NCBI RefSeq assembly: GCF_017302275.1
Contig: NZ_JAFLDR010000031.1
Location: 1 to 47,845, forward strand
From: Sulfuritalea sp.
GTDB lineage: Bacteria; Pseudomonadota; Gammaproteobacteria; Burkholderiales; Rhodocyclaceae
DNA length: 47,845 bases
Direction of reading: 5' to 3'
Shown: positions 8,930 to 17,130 of the stretch, one piece after another
How the letters are laid out: each line of letters starts with the position of its first letter
Numbering within the stretch: the stretch's first letter is position 1
Position numbers and translations under genes: made by a program
The notes under the pieces: generated by a model
The model's database searches: none
Seen by the model: only the letters and a program-made list of their open reading frames with translations
What the model was told of the DNA's origin: nothing

Positions 8930-9789
8930 CAGACGGCAGGAACGCGTTGCAGCAGGGTCAGCAGCGAGGCCAGTCGATCCCTCAGTTCGCGGCGATCGAC
9001 GATCATGTCGATGGCGCCCTTTTCCAGCAGGAACTCGGCACGCTGGAAACCTTCGGGCAGGGTTTCACGCACCGTCTGTTCGATCACGCGCGGGCCGGCG
9101 AAACCGATCAGGGCACCGGGCTCGGCAATGACGACGTCACCGACGAAGGCGAACGAAGCAGAAACGCCACCCATGGTCGGATCCGTCAGCAGCGTGATGA
9201 AAGGCAACTGGTGGTGTGCCAGTTGCGTCACGGCCGCCGTGGTCTTGGCCATCTGCATCAGGGAGAACAGGCCTTCCTGCATGCGCGCGCCGCCCGAAGC
9301 GGTGATGCAGATGAAGGGTGACTGCAATTCGATTGCCGCCTTGACCCCGCGCACGAAGCGCTCGCCGACCACCGCGCCCATGGAGCCGCCGAGGAACTCG
9401 AATTCGAAGCAGGCGATCACCACCGGCACGGTCTTGATCGCGCCCTGCATGACCACCATCGCGTCGGCCTCGTCCGTATCCTCGTTCGCCGCGGCCAGGC
9501 GATCGACATAGCGCCGGCTGTCCTTGAACTTGAGCGGGTCCATTGGCAGCACTTCGGCGCCGATTTCGAAGCGCCCCTCGGGATCGAGCAGCGCATCGAG
9601 CCGCACCCTGGCGCGCAGGCGCAAGTGATGCGAGCACTTGGGGCAGACATTCTGGTTGTTTTCCAGGTCGGAGCTGTAGAGCACGGCTTCGCAGGCCGGG
9701 CACTTGGCCCACAGGCCCTCGGGAATGGATTTGCGCACGCCCTCCGAACGCTTGATCTTCGGCGGCAAAAGTTTCTGGAGCCAGCTCAT
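8929..9789 (-). CDS. accD: Acetyl-CoA carboxylase carboxyltransferase subunit beta
   Basis: 286 residues. AccD pairs with AccA to move the carboxyl group from biotin to acetyl-CoA in fatty-acid synthesis. The start [12 protein letters not shown] at 9789 is the family N terminus; an upstream extension to 9903 reads through an intergenic repeat and is rejected. The four-Cys zinc finger (CPAC ... CPKC, about residues 31-53) and crotonase-fold motifs ([39 protein letters not shown]) are present. The ribosome site (GGAGGGACC) lies within the repeat shared with the purF leader. Position between trpA and folC is conserved in many proteobacteria. Confidence 0.97.
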   Translation of the reverse strand: MSWLQKLLPPKIKRSEGVRKSIPEGLWAKCPACEAVLYSSDLENNQNVCPKCSHHLRLRARVRLDALLDPEGRFEIGAEVLPMDPLKFKDSRRYVDRLAAANEDTDEADAMVVMQGAIKTVPVVIACFEFEFLGGSMGAVVGERFVRGVKAAIELQSPFICITASGGARMQEGLFSLMQMAKTTAAVTQLAHHQLPFITLLTDPTMGGVSASFAFVGDVVIAEPGALIGFAGPRVIEQTVRETLPEGFQRAEFLLEKGAIDMIVDRRELRDRLASLLTLLQRVPAV

Positions 9790-9888
9790 GGTCCCTCCGC
9801 AGGGCCGCCCCAAGGAGGGACAGCAAAAAAGTATGGAGCGCAGCGAACCCGTGTCACCCCCTGCCACGGCGAGGGGGAAGGGGGGAAG
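9787..9888. repeat. Intergenic repeat between trpA and accD
   Basis: The gap begins CATGGTCC and contains TCCGCAGGGCCGCCCC, matching the purF leader at 6379-6405. It then carries a TCACCCCCTG...CGAGGGGGAAGGGG stretch that resembles the second half of that leader. Two copies in one operon, each ending exactly at a start codon, suggest a dispersed element that has become the ribosome site of the downstream gene. Confidence 0.55.
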
Positions 9889-9892
9889 GCCG

Positions 9893-10714
9893 TCACAGGG
9901 CAACTCCCTGTTTGGTGGCGGTATCCATCGCCGCGCGTATGCCGGAAAGGAATCCCTGGACGCGTGGCGCAGCCTCGCCAGCCGGGGAATTCTCGATCTC
10001 TTCGATGATGCGACTGCCGATCACCACGGCGTCGGCCACCGTCGCGATGCGCGCCGCGGTGGCGCCATCACGAATGCCGAAACCGACGCCGACCGGCATG
10101 CCGACCTGTTCGCGGATCAGCGGAATGCGTCGCGCGACTTCATCGAGGTCGAGCGTGGCGGAACCCGTCACGCCCTTGAGCGACACGTAATAGATGTAGC
10201 CGGCACCGAACTGCGCCACCTCGCCGAAGCGCTTCGCGGTCGATGTCGGCGCCAGCAGGAAGATCGGATCGATCTGCACGCGCTTCATCGCCGCGGCGAA
10301 TCCGGCGCATTCCTCCGGCGGATAGTCGACCACCAGCACGCCGTCGACGCCGGCCTCATGCGCATCGCGCGCGAAGGCGTCGATGCCATAGGCTTCGACC
10401 GGATTGGCATAGCCCATCAGCACGATCGGCGTCGCGTCGTTCTCGCGGCGAAAGTCGCGTACCAGTGCCAGTACCCGGCGCAGGCTCATGCCGTGCACCA
10501 GCGCCCGCTCCGAGGCACGCTGGATGGTCGGGCCGTCGGCCATCGGATCCGAAAACGGCGCGCCAAGCTCGATGATGTCGGCGCCGCCGGCCACCAGCGC
10601 CCGCATCAGCGGCAAAGTCTGGTCGGGCTGCGGATCGCCCGCGGTGATGAAGGGAATCAGTGCCTTGCGGCCTTGCGCGGCAAGCGAAGCAAACGTAGTG
10701 GAGATGCGCGACAT
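9893..10714 (-). CDS. trpA: Tryptophan synthase alpha subunit
   Basis: 273 residues, TIM barrel. TrpA cleaves indole-3-glycerol phosphate to indole, which is channelled to TrpB. Key motifs are intact: the catalytic Glu in [23 protein letters not shown] for the second acid, and the phosphate site GVGFGIRD. The start [11 protein letters not shown] at 10714 follows the trpB stop after one base; longer in-frame starts read back into trpB and are rejected. The trpF-trpB-trpA order without trpEDC is typical of beta/gammaproteobacteria with a split trp pathway. Confidence 0.97.
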   Translation of the reverse strand: MSRISTTFASLAAQGRKALIPFITAGDPQPDQTLPLMRALVAGGADIIELGAPFSDPMADGPTIQRASERALVHGMSLRRVLALVRDFRRENDATPIVLMGYANPVEAYGIDAFARDAHEAGVDGVLVVDYPPEECAGFAAAMKRVQIDPIFLLAPTSTAKRFGEVAQFGAGYIYYVSLKGVTGSATLDLDEVARRIPLIREQVGMPVGVGFGIRDGATAARIATVADAVVIGSRIIEEIENSPAGEAAPRVQGFLSGIRAAMDTATKQGVAL

Positions 10715-10715
10715 G

Positions 10716-11927
10716 TCAGAACCGGATGCCGGATTTTTCGGCGACGGTGTGCATGTCCTTGTCGCCGCGTCCGGACAGGTTGACCAGCAATATCTTGTCG
10801 GACGAAAGCGTCGGCGCCATTTTGGCGGCATGGGCCAGCGCGTGGCTGGATTCCAGCGCCGGGATGATGCCTTCGAAATGGCACAGGTCATGGAAAGCCT
10901 GCAAAGCTTCGGCATCGGTGATGGTGGCGTATTCGGCGCGACCCGAATCCTTGAGCCAGGCGTGTTCCGGACCGACCCCGGGATAATCGAGGCCCGCCGA
11001 GATCGAGTGCGTCTCGATCACCTGGCCGTCTTCGTCCTGCAGCAGGTAGGTACGGTTGCCGTGCAGCACGCCGGAGCGGCCCGCCGTCAGCGATGCCGAG
11101 TGCTTGCCGGTGTCGAGCCCATGGCCGGCCGCCTCGACGCCGATCAGCCTGACCCCGGCCACCGGGATGTAGGGATAAAAGATCCCCATCGCGTTGGAGC
11201 CGCCGCCGACGCAGGCGATCACCGCGTCCGGCTGGCGCCCCGCAAGTTCCGGTATCTGGGTCTTGCATTCCTCGCCGATCACCGCCTGAAAATCGCGCAC
11301 CATCATCGGATACGGATGCGGCCCGGCGACGGTGCCGATGATGTAGAAGGTGTTGCCGATGTTGGTCACCCAGTCGCGCATGGCCTCATTCAAGGCGTCC
11401 TTCAGCGTCTTCGAGCCCGATTCGACCGGCACCACCGTGGCGCCAAGCAGCTTCATGCGGTAGACGTTCGCCACCTGGCGCCTGACATCCTCGGAGCCCA
11501 TGTAGACCACACATTCCATGCCGTAGCGCGCGGCCACGGTGGCGGTCGCCACACCATGCTGTCCGGCGCCGGTTTCGGCGATCACGCGCGGCTTGCCCAT
11601 GCGCCGCGCCAGCAGGGCCTGACCGATGCAGTTGTTGATCTTGTGCGCGCCGGTGTGGTTGAGGTCTTCGCGCTTGAGGTAGATCTGCGCGCCGCCCAGC
11701 AGCCCGGACCAGCGCTTGGCGTGGTAGATCGGGCTCGGCCGCCCGACATAGTGCTTCAGGTCGTATTCGTACTCGGCGCGAAACTCGGGATCGGCCTGTG
11801 CCGCGGCATAGGCCTCGCGCAGTTCCGCCAGCGCCGGCATCAGCGTTTCGGCAACGAAGATACCGCCGTAGGGGCCGAAATGACCCGCGGCGTCGGGCAT
11901 GCTATAGGGAAGGTCCTGCATCTGCAT
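10716..11927 (-). CDS. trpB: Tryptophan synthase beta subunit
   Basis: 403-residue PLP enzyme that condenses indole with serine. The PLP lysine is in HTGAHKINN, the TrpB motif is [17 protein letters not shown], and the phosphate loop is GGGSNAMG. The start at 11927 ([12 protein letters not shown]) was chosen because GGAG lies six bases upstream. It makes trpB overlap the end of trpF by about 26 bases, which suggests coupling. A second ATG two codons later (11921) is also possible. An upstream ATG at 12005 would overlap trpF much further and is unlikely. Confidence 0.97.
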   Translation of the reverse strand: MQMQDLPYSMPDAAGHFGPYGGIFVAETLMPALAELREAYAAAQADPEFRAEYEYDLKHYVGRPSPIYHAKRWSGLLGGAQIYLKREDLNHTGAHKINNCIGQALLARRMGKPRVIAETGAGQHGVATATVAARYGMECVVYMGSEDVRRQVANVYRMKLLGATVVPVESGSKTLKDALNEAMRDWVTNIGNTFYIIGTVAGPHPYPMMVRDFQAVIGEECKTQIPELAGRQPDAVIACVGGGSNAMGIFYPYIPVAGVRLIGVEAAGHGLDTGKHSASLTAGRSGVLHGNRTYLLQDEDGQVIETHSISAGLDYPGVGPEHAWLKDSGRAEYATITDAEALQAFHDLCHFEGIIPALESSHALAHAAKMAPTLSSDKILLVNLSGRGDKDMHTVAEKSGIRF

Positions 11928-12546
11928 TTCGCACTCCGGCAACAAAATCGGTGATCTTTTGCGCATCCTTGATGCCTCGGGCGGATTCCACGCCGCTGCT
12001 GACATCCACCGCCCACGGTTTTACGACACGCACCGCCTCGGCAACATTGCCCGGATGCAGGCCTCCCGACAGGATCACCGGTAGCGGCAGGGACCCCGGA
12101 ATCAGTGACCAGTCAAAGGTCTTGCCACCACCGCCGTAGCCTTCGACATGGGCATCCAGCAACAGGCCGGCGATTCCCTCGGCGCCAGCGAACGCGGCCG
12201 CGTATTCTAACAAATCGAAACCTGGCCTGACCCGCGCCGCCTTGATCCAGGGCCGGCCGAATTGGGCGCAGTAAGGTACATCCTCGTCGCCGTGAAACTG
12301 CAACAGGTCGAGCGGCACCGTCGCGAGGACATCGCGCACCGCCTGCTCCGTTTCATTGACGAAAAGGCCAACCCGGGTCACAAAAGCCGGCACCTGTGCC
12401 ACAAGTTCCGCCGCTCGTTGGGCAGTGACATGGCGTGGACTGGGTGCATAGAAGACGAACCCGAGTGCGTCGGCGCCCGCGGCAACGGCCACGGCAAGGT
12501 CCTGCTCGCGGGTGATGCCGCAAATCTTGATTCGGGTGCGCGTCAT
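11902..12546 (-). CDS. trpF: Phosphoribosylanthranilate isomerase
   Basis: 214 residues, TIM barrel. TrpF converts phosphoribosylanthranilate to the carboxyphenylamino-deoxyribulose phosphate. It begins [12 protein letters not shown], the usual start with the catalytic Cys in KICGIT. The catalytic Asp lies in [19 protein letters not shown], and SGGLHPGNV and DVSSGVE complete the phosphate site. It sits 11 bases after the truA stop. The truA-trpF-trpB arrangement is the standard one in this bacterial group. Confidence 0.97.
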   Translation of the reverse strand: MTRTRIKICGITREQDLAVAVAAGADALGFVFYAPSPRHVTAQRAAELVAQVPAFVTRVGLFVNETEQAVRDVLATVPLDLLQFHGDEDVPYCAQFGRPWIKAARVRPGFDLLEYAAAFAGAEGIAGLLLDAHVEGYGGGGKTFDWSLIPGSLPLPVILSGGLHPGNVAEAVRVVKPWAVDVSSGVESARGIKDAQKITDFVAGVRNADAGPSL

Positions 12547-12557
12547 GGGATCCGGCT

Positions 12558-13343
12558 TCAGGGCAGGACCAGCGCCGTGTCGCCAGCGCCGACTGTCAAC
12601 CGCCAGACCGGATCATAGTCGACTCCGGCGAAATACAGTCCGCAGGCCTCGAAGGTCGGCGCCGCGCGGGCGCGGTTGCGGCCGGCCAGAACTTCGCCGA
12701 CCCAAGCCGGTGGATGGGTGCCCTTGCCCACGTAAACCAGCGCGCCGACGATGTTGCGCACCATGTGGTGGAGGAAGGCTCCGGCCTCGAAATCGAATAC
12801 CAGCACGTCACCATGGCGAGCCACGTCGGCGCGACGTAGCGTCTTGATCGGTGACTTGGCCTGGCACTCCGCCGCGCGGAAGGCCGAAAAATCATGCTCT
12901 CCGAGCATGAATCCCGCTGCCTCGCGCATCGCATCGGCCTCGAGCGGCCGGTGAAACCAGCCTACGCGGCCCGCCATCAGGCCCGGACGCTCAGGACGAT
13001 TGAGCAGGATGTAACGATAGCGCCGACCACGCGCAGAAAAGCGCGCGTGAAATTCATCCGCTACCGGTTGTGCCCAGCGCACGGCGACGGCGGCCGGCAA
13101 GTGCGCATTGACGCCGCGCACCCAGGCGCTATCGGGACGTACGGCAGTTGTATCGAAATGGACCACTTGGGCCAGCGCATGCACCCCGGCATCGGTGCGC
13201 CCGGCGCATACCACCCGCGTCGCGGCGTCCGCTACCCGGGAAATTGCGGCCTCCACGGCATCCTGCACGGCCCCGCCCCCTGCCTGCGACTGCCAGCCGC
13301 AAAACCCGGCGCCTTCATACTCGAGCCCGAGCGCGATCCTCAT
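12558..13343 (-). CDS. truA: tRNA pseudouridine(38-40) synthase
   Basis: 261 residues. TruA makes pseudouridine at positions 38-40 of the anticodon arm. The catalytic Asp is in CAGRTDAGVHALAQ; RRYRYILLNRP, FLHHMVRNIVG and GLYFAGVDY are further family marks. The start MRIALGLEYEG at 13343 overlaps the preceding stop (ATGA). TruA proteins usually end soon after the VDYD-like strand. Here about 15 extra residues follow, including TVGAGDTAL, coded by a copy of the dispersed short repeat (about 12572-12595). The repeat has therefore probably extended the C terminus; the catalytic body is complete. Confidence 0.96.
   Translation of the reverse strand: MRIALGLEYEGAGFCGWQSQAGGGAVQDAVEAAISRVADAATRVVCAGRTDAGVHALAQVVHFDTTAVRPDSAWVRGVNAHLPAAVAVRWAQPVADEFHARFSARGRRYRYILLNRPERPGLMAGRVGWFHRPLEADAMREAAGFMLGEHDFSAFRAAECQAKSPIKTLRRADVARHGDVLVFDFEAGAFLHHMVRNIVGALVYVGKGTHPPAWVGEVLAGRNRARAAPTFEACGLYFAGVDYDPVWRLTVGAGDTALVLP
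12572..12595 (-). repeat. Short dispersed repeat copy inside the 3' end of truA
   Basis: On the minus strand the bases read CAGTCGGCGCTGGCGACACG then GCGC, matching the core GTCGGCGCYGGCGACACGGC found between the toxin-antitoxin modules. It codes the terminal VGAGDTAL of TruA, beyond the usual end of the family. This is one of the clearest copies inside a housekeeping gene. Confidence 0.65.
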
Positions 13344-13999
13344 GCAAACCACGCGACCATGAACAAGGTGCCGGCCAACCCTCCCGCAAGCACATCGACC
13401 AATCCCCAGGTTGCGGTCGGCAGGGTCAGCGTAGTCACCGCGCCGTCTGCCGTGCCTCCCTCCCCGCGTCGCGACGCTTCAACCTGTTCCAGCGTTAGCG
13501 CGAGTCGAACCGCAACACGGTCCGGGGAAATATTGAACGGGGACAACGGCGCCAGCAAGGACCGCAAGCCAACTACCAGTTGTGGTGCTGACAGCGAGGC
13601 CAGCAGGCCCGCAACCACCGAAATCGCGATCAAGAGGTAGGCCAGGTTCCTTGCCGCGAGATGCACGCCCTCGATGGTGGCGCCAGGCAACACAGCCACG
13701 GGGGTTCCCGGCGTCAGCCAACCGAACAGGATCACGATGGTCAGCAACAACCATCTACTGCGCCGAACCATCGCTAGGAAATGCGCCCTGGCGGCAACCA
13801 GCGCCAGTACCATCAGGAGCGAACAGGCAACAGCGAGTTCCCCGCCTTCGCGCGACGAAGCCGCGACGATCATCGCGATGCAAACCAGGATCAGGCTCGC
13901 GGAATGCGGCCTCCGGCCGACCCTTGACGGCAGGAAGGCGAGCGTCGGTATCGACTGGCCCGCACCCCCGGGTCTGACGGAAACATCGTCTCCCGGCAC
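13340..13999 (-). CDS. Probable ECF transporter T component, CbiQ/EcfT-like membrane protein
   Basis: About 219 residues if the GTG at 13999 is used. At least four or five hydrophobic segments are present, including SASLILVCIAMIVAASS, VACSLLMVLALVAA, WLLLTIVILFGWLTPG and LAYLLIAISVVAGLLA. A C-terminal stretch, DRVAVRLALTLEQVE, is typical of EcfT/CbiQ proteins. T components couple an ATPase pair to a substrate-binding membrane protein for vitamin or metal uptake. No EcfA or S component lies nearby, so partners must be elsewhere. The stop overlaps the truA ATG. The start is uncertain: no good ribosome site is seen, the GTG sits in the loop of a short hairpin, and longer frames run into fimV. 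The family call rests on pattern and remembered synteny. Confidence 0.6.
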   Translation of the reverse strand: MPGDDVSVRPGGAGQSIPTLAFLPSRVGRRPHSASLILVCIAMIVAASSREGGELAVACSLLMVLALVAARAHFLAMVRRSRWLLLTIVILFGWLTPGTPVAVLPGATIEGVHLAARNLAYLLIAISVVAGLLASLSAPQLVVGLRSLLAPLSPFNISPDRVAVRLALTLEQVEASRRGEGGTADGAVTTLTLPTATWGLVDVLAGGLAGTLFMVAWFA

Positions 14000-14012
14000 C
14001 TTGGGGCCGGGA
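13991..14012. promoter_or_regulatory. Short hairpin between fimV and the ecfT-like gene
   Basis: TCCCGGC (13991-13997) and GCCGGGA (14006-14012) can pair around an 8-base loop. The complement of the proposed GTG start (13997-13999) spans the stem-loop junction. It lies 10 to 31 bases past the fimV stop on the transcribed strand. It could slow translation starts or simply be an intercistronic stem; no T-run follows. Confidence 0.35.
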
Positions 14013-14021
14013 GCGCGCCGG

Positions 14022-16766
14022 TCAGCCGAGGCTGTCAAGTTTGGCGCGTGCCACCTGCTGCTGCGCCGGACTGCCTTCCGCAATGGCTTCCTGGAACAAC
14101 TCGCGCGCGCCGTCCCGGTCACCCATTTCGGCATACGCCGCCGCCAGTTCAAGCTTGGTGGCGACTTCGGGATTGTCCGGAACGTCAGCGCCGGCGGATG
14201 CAGCCGCCGGTGCATCGAGGTCAAGGCTGATGCCGCCGAGATCGAGCGGTTGTGGCTCCGCCACGGCCGGTGCAAGCGGAACGTCCAGCGTCAATTCCGG
14301 CGCCGGGGCGGTGATTGCTCCGCCACCGGAACCGAGGTCGAATTCGAAATCGATGCTGCCGGAATCGGCGGCGGCAACCGGGGTTTCCGGCACGGCTGCG
14401 GCCGGCGCGGTTTCGAGCGGGAAATCAATCGTGGACGGCGCGGCGACCGGCGTCGGCATGTCGAAATCGATATCCAATACCACGTCGTCGCTCTTGGCCT
14501 CAACCGGAGCCACGGCGGCGGCCGGCGCCGCCTCGGACGTGCCAAGATCAAGGTCGAAATCCAGGCCAGCGCCAATATCCGGCGCGGCTACGGCGGCACT
14601 TGCGTCCGCAGCGGGAGCAGTGCCGATGTCAAGGTCGAAATCGACCACGGCGGCATCGGCAACTTCCGCGACCGGAGCGGATGCCATGGGCACCGGCTCG
14701 ATTTCCGGCACGGGGCCGCGCAAAACCGTGGTCGACTCCATGCTCGGCTCACGAACCACTGTCGCATCGTGATCAACCGGCTTGGCAGACGAATAAAGCG
14801 GATTTTCCGGATCGATGGCGATACCCATCGTGGCGACCTTTTCCCAGGCATCACCGCTGCCACCGGTCAAGGCATGCATGTCCTGCGCGACTTCGCCAAA
14901 CCGGCCGGCATTCTTTTGCGCGGAATAGATATCCAGCAGTTTGAGGTGGATCGCCTGACGATTCGGTTCGGTCTTCAGCGCTTCAAGCAGGATTTCCTCG
15001 GCCTGGGCCTCACGGCCAAACGCAAGGAAAGTATCCGCCTCGACTACCGGATCAACGGTTTCGTTGCTGGCTACCATCCCGACGCCGGTAGTACTGAACT
15101 GACTGGCCTCCTGCTCGCTTGGGGGCGGCGCGACGGAGGTGGTGCTGAATACGGAATGCGCCGACAGGTCAGCCTCGGCGACCAGTGCATTGGCGCTGCT
15201 CGCCGCAGCCTTCTTTTTGCGATAGGCGGAGAATCCCAGCCAACCAAAGAGAGCGGCAAGCAGGGCGCCACCGCCGAACACCAGTGGCGCGTTCTCCTCG
15301 ATGAAGTCGGGTTCCGGTTCCGGCGGTGGTGGCGGAACAACCTTCTTCGGTGGCGGCTTGGGCGTCTCCGCAGGTTTGGCCGCGACGGCTGCGTCGGCAG
15401 GCTTTGCCGCTTCTGCCGGTTTCGGCGGTTCGGCCGGCTTTGCCGCTTCCGCCGGTTTCGGCGCTTCGGCGGGTTTGGCCACGTCCACAGGCTTCGCCGC
15501 AACCGCAGGCGCCGGGGCCGGTGTGTCCGGCTTCTTGGCTTCCGGCGCGGCGGGTTTGGCCGCCTGCGCCGACTTCTGCAGGTCTGCACCGGCCTGCGTC
15601 TTCAGTTCCGCAAGTTTCTTTAGATCGGTGAGGTTCTTTTCCAGTTCGACTATTCGGCTGCTGGCTTCCTTCAACGCCCGGTCGCGCGTCACCAGGTCCT
15701 CTTCGAGTGCCGCGATACGTCCCTGCAATGGCTTGCCCTTGGCATCGCGGGCGGCTTCGGTGCGCGAAACTTCCAGTTTGTCCTTGCCGGTCGCCACTGG
15801 CGCCTTGTCTTCCACCTTGGGCGCGATCTTGCCACTGACCGACTGCTTCGCCGCCTGGTCGCGCGCCGGCTCCGCCGCCGCCACCGAAGCGAGCCGTTGC
15901 CGGTACGCGTTGAAATCCGCCGCCTGGGCCACGATTTCCTTGCGTGCCTCGCCGGCGGACACCTGGCCCGCAGTCTCGGCATCGGGAATCGACAGGATCT
16001 TGCCGGCCTTCAGCCGATTCATGTTGTCGCCGATGAACGCATCCCGGTTGTTGCGGAACAACGCAACCAGCATCTGGTCAAGGCTGACGCCCTGCGGAAC
16101 CGTCTGCGCCGCAATCTTGCCCAGTGTGTCCCCCGCGACCACTTCGCGCGTCGCGCCGGCGGCGGGCTTGGCCGACGTTGCTGCGGCGGATCGCGCAGGT
16201 GCCTGGCTCTCGCCCACCGATTTGGCCTCCACCGGCGCAGGTGCGGCCTTTTCCGTGGGTTTGACCATTGGTGCAACGGCCCGCGCCTCCGGCGCCGCAA
16301 CGGGCACCGGCACAGCCTTCGCGGCAAGTTCCGGAGGGTCCAGCAGGAACGTGTATTCACGAACCAGTCGCCCTGACGCCCAGCTCAATTCGACCAGCAT
16401 GTCGATGAACGGCTCGTTGAGCGGACGGTCGGTGCTTATTTCGAGATAGCGCCGCCCGCCGCGTTCCTTGATGTCCCGCGAAAAGCGCAAGGTCGACAGT
16501 ACGGGCGTGTACTCGATGCCCGCCTGACGAAAAGCCTCTGCGGCCGCCAGCTTGGCGACCAGGGAGGTGGCTTCTTCTCGGCTCGCCGTGACTTCCAGTT
16601 CTGCCTTGAGTGGCTGTCCCAGCGCAGAGAGCACGGTGATCTTCCCCAGACCGGCCGCATGTGTCGTCAGCGGCAGGACGGCAATGGCCGCCGCTATGAC
16701 GGTGGCCTTGAAATGATTTCGCTTGGCAGTATTGGGCACTGTGACTCCCGACGGGCTTTTTGTCAT
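14022..16766 (-). CDS. fimV: FimV-family polar/pilus assembly protein
   Basis: 914 residues with FimV architecture. It has a signal sequence (IAAAIAVLPLTTHA) and the FimV N-terminal domain GLGKITVLSALGQPLKAELE. A LysM-type peptidoglycan-binding region lies about residues 205-265 (REVVAGDTLGKIA ... AGKILSIPD). Coiled-coil sequence follows around 330-385, then a long Ala/Pro/Lys repeat (AKPAEAPKPAE type, about 400-470). A membrane helix APLVFGGGALLAALFGWLGF leads into a Val/Ala/Asp-rich acidic cytoplasmic part, with a FimV C-terminal TPR-like motif (ELAAAYAEMGDRDGARELFQEA) at the end. FimV in Pseudomonas organises polar type IV pili and twitching. A position near truA is widely conserved. The 5' leader carries an unusual hairpin array. 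Confidence 0.93.
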   Translation of the reverse strand: MTKSPSGVTVPNTAKRNHFKATVIAAAIAVLPLTTHAAGLGKITVLSALGQPLKAELEVTASREEATSLVAKLAAAEAFRQAGIEYTPVLSTLRFSRDIKERGGRRYLEISTDRPLNEPFIDMLVELSWASGRLVREYTFLLDPPELAAKAVPVPVAAPEARAVAPMVKPTEKAAPAPVEAKSVGESQAPARSAAATSAKPAAGATREVVAGDTLGKIAAQTVPQGVSLDQMLVALFRNNRDAFIGDNMNRLKAGKILSIPDAETAGQVSAGEARKEIVAQAADFNAYRQRLASVAAAEPARDQAAKQSVSGKIAPKVEDKAPVATGKDKLEVSRTEAARDAKGKPLQGRIAALEEDLVTRDRALKEASSRIVELEKNLTDLKKLAELKTQAGADLQKSAQAAKPAAPEAKKPDTPAPAPAVAAKPVDVAKPAEAPKPAEAAKPAEPPKPAEAAKPADAAVAAKPAETPKPPPKKVVPPPPPEPEPDFIEENAPLVFGGGALLAALFGWLGFSAYRKKKAAASSANALVAEADLSAHSVFSTTSVAPPPSEQEASQFSTTGVGMVASNETVDPVVEADTFLAFGREAQAEEILLEALKTEPNRQAIHLKLLDIYSAQKNAGRFGEVAQDMHALTGGSGDAWEKVATMGIAIDPENPLYSSAKPVDHDATVVREPSMESTTVLRGPVPEIEPVPMASAPVAEVADAAVVDFDLDIGTAPAADASAAVAAPDIGAGLDFDLDLGTSEAAPAAAVAPVEAKSDDVVLDIDFDMPTPVAAPSTIDFPLETAPAAAVPETPVAAADSGSIDFEFDLGSGGGAITAPAPELTLDVPLAPAVAEPQPLDLGGISLDLDAPAAASAGADVPDNPEVATKLELAAAYAEMGDRDGARELFQEAIAEGSPAQQQVARAKLDSLG

Positions 16767-16780
16767 GTTATCAAAACGAA

Positions 16781-16960
16781 GTTTCAGTGGAGGCTAACGC
16801 TGGTTTCACTGGCGTTTGTGCCGAAACTAAAACCTCCTGTTTCAGTGGAGGCTGAACCTCCTGTTTCAGTGGAGGCTGAACCTCCTGTTTCAGTGGAGGC
16901 CAACGCCTGATTCATTGGCGTTTGTGCCGAAACCAAAACCTCCTGTTTCAGTAAGGGTTG
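16781..16960 (-). repeat. Hairpin repeat array in the fimV leader
   Basis: On the plus strand the 14-mer GTTTCAGTGGAGGC starts at 16781, 16839, 16863 and 16887, with a degenerate fifth start at 16945. The middle three are spaced 24 bases apart; the outer ones are 58 bases away on either side because each flank carries a related 44-base insert (about 38 of 44 positions the same). In fimV sense, each unit forms CCTCC-ACTGAAACA-GGAGG. The inserts form AACGCC-AATGAATCA-GGCGTT or a close variant, so the loop is conserved while the stem sequence changes. AGGAGG, an ideal ribosome-binding core, appears four times, paired with its complement CCTCC. Function is unknown. Confidence 0.75.
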
Positions 16961-17061
16961 ACGCCAGTCTTTTCGGCGCTTCGCGCATTGGTCATCGCCG
17001 AAAACCCGCCAGCGGCTCGACCCCTAGGTTCCCGGGACAACCCCGGCAACCGTAACTAAAA

Positions 17062-17077
17062 TAACATCATGATGTTA
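17062..17077. promoter_or_regulatory. Perfect 16-bp palindrome (possible operator) upstream of fimV
   Basis: TAACATCATGATGTTA is its own reverse complement and stands in an AT-rich patch within high-GC DNA, between asd and fimV. Perfect palindromes of this size usually bind dimeric regulators. No matching known operator was recognised. Confidence 0.4.
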
Positions 17078-17130
17078 GCGATGCAAGCTCAACCTTCCCA
17101 TCACATTCCGGCGGCACGGAGCTCGCAGCA

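Larger units (their letters stand above)
16767..17130. other. 364-bp intergenic region upstream of fimV with repeat array and palindrome
   Basis: The gap lies between the end of asd and the start of fimV, both on the minus strand. It holds the hairpin repeat array (16781-16960), an inverted repeat TTTTCGGCG/CGCCGAAAA (16970-16978 and 16996-17004), and an AT-rich patch with a perfect 16-bp palindrome (17062-17077). A fimV promoter is expected here, most likely in the AT-rich patch, but no confident -35/-10 pair was identified. No coding gene is supported. Confidence 0.6.

Noticed and set aside
11902-12600. Tryptophan attenuator or leader peptide
   Set aside because: The truA-trpF gap is only 11 bases and trpF-trpB overlap; no leader region exists here.
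16839-16900. CRISPR array
   Set aside because: The 24-base units are contiguous tandem repeats without spacers, and there are no cas genes.
16659-16910. Plus-strand frame with PPVSVEAE repeats as a protein gene
   Set aside because: It runs antisense over the fimV start and is just the translation of the hairpin array; no start signal or family.
16970-17004. Terminator of asd from TTTTCGGCG/CGCCGAAAA
   Set aside because: The loop is long (17 bases) and no T-run follows on the asd strand.
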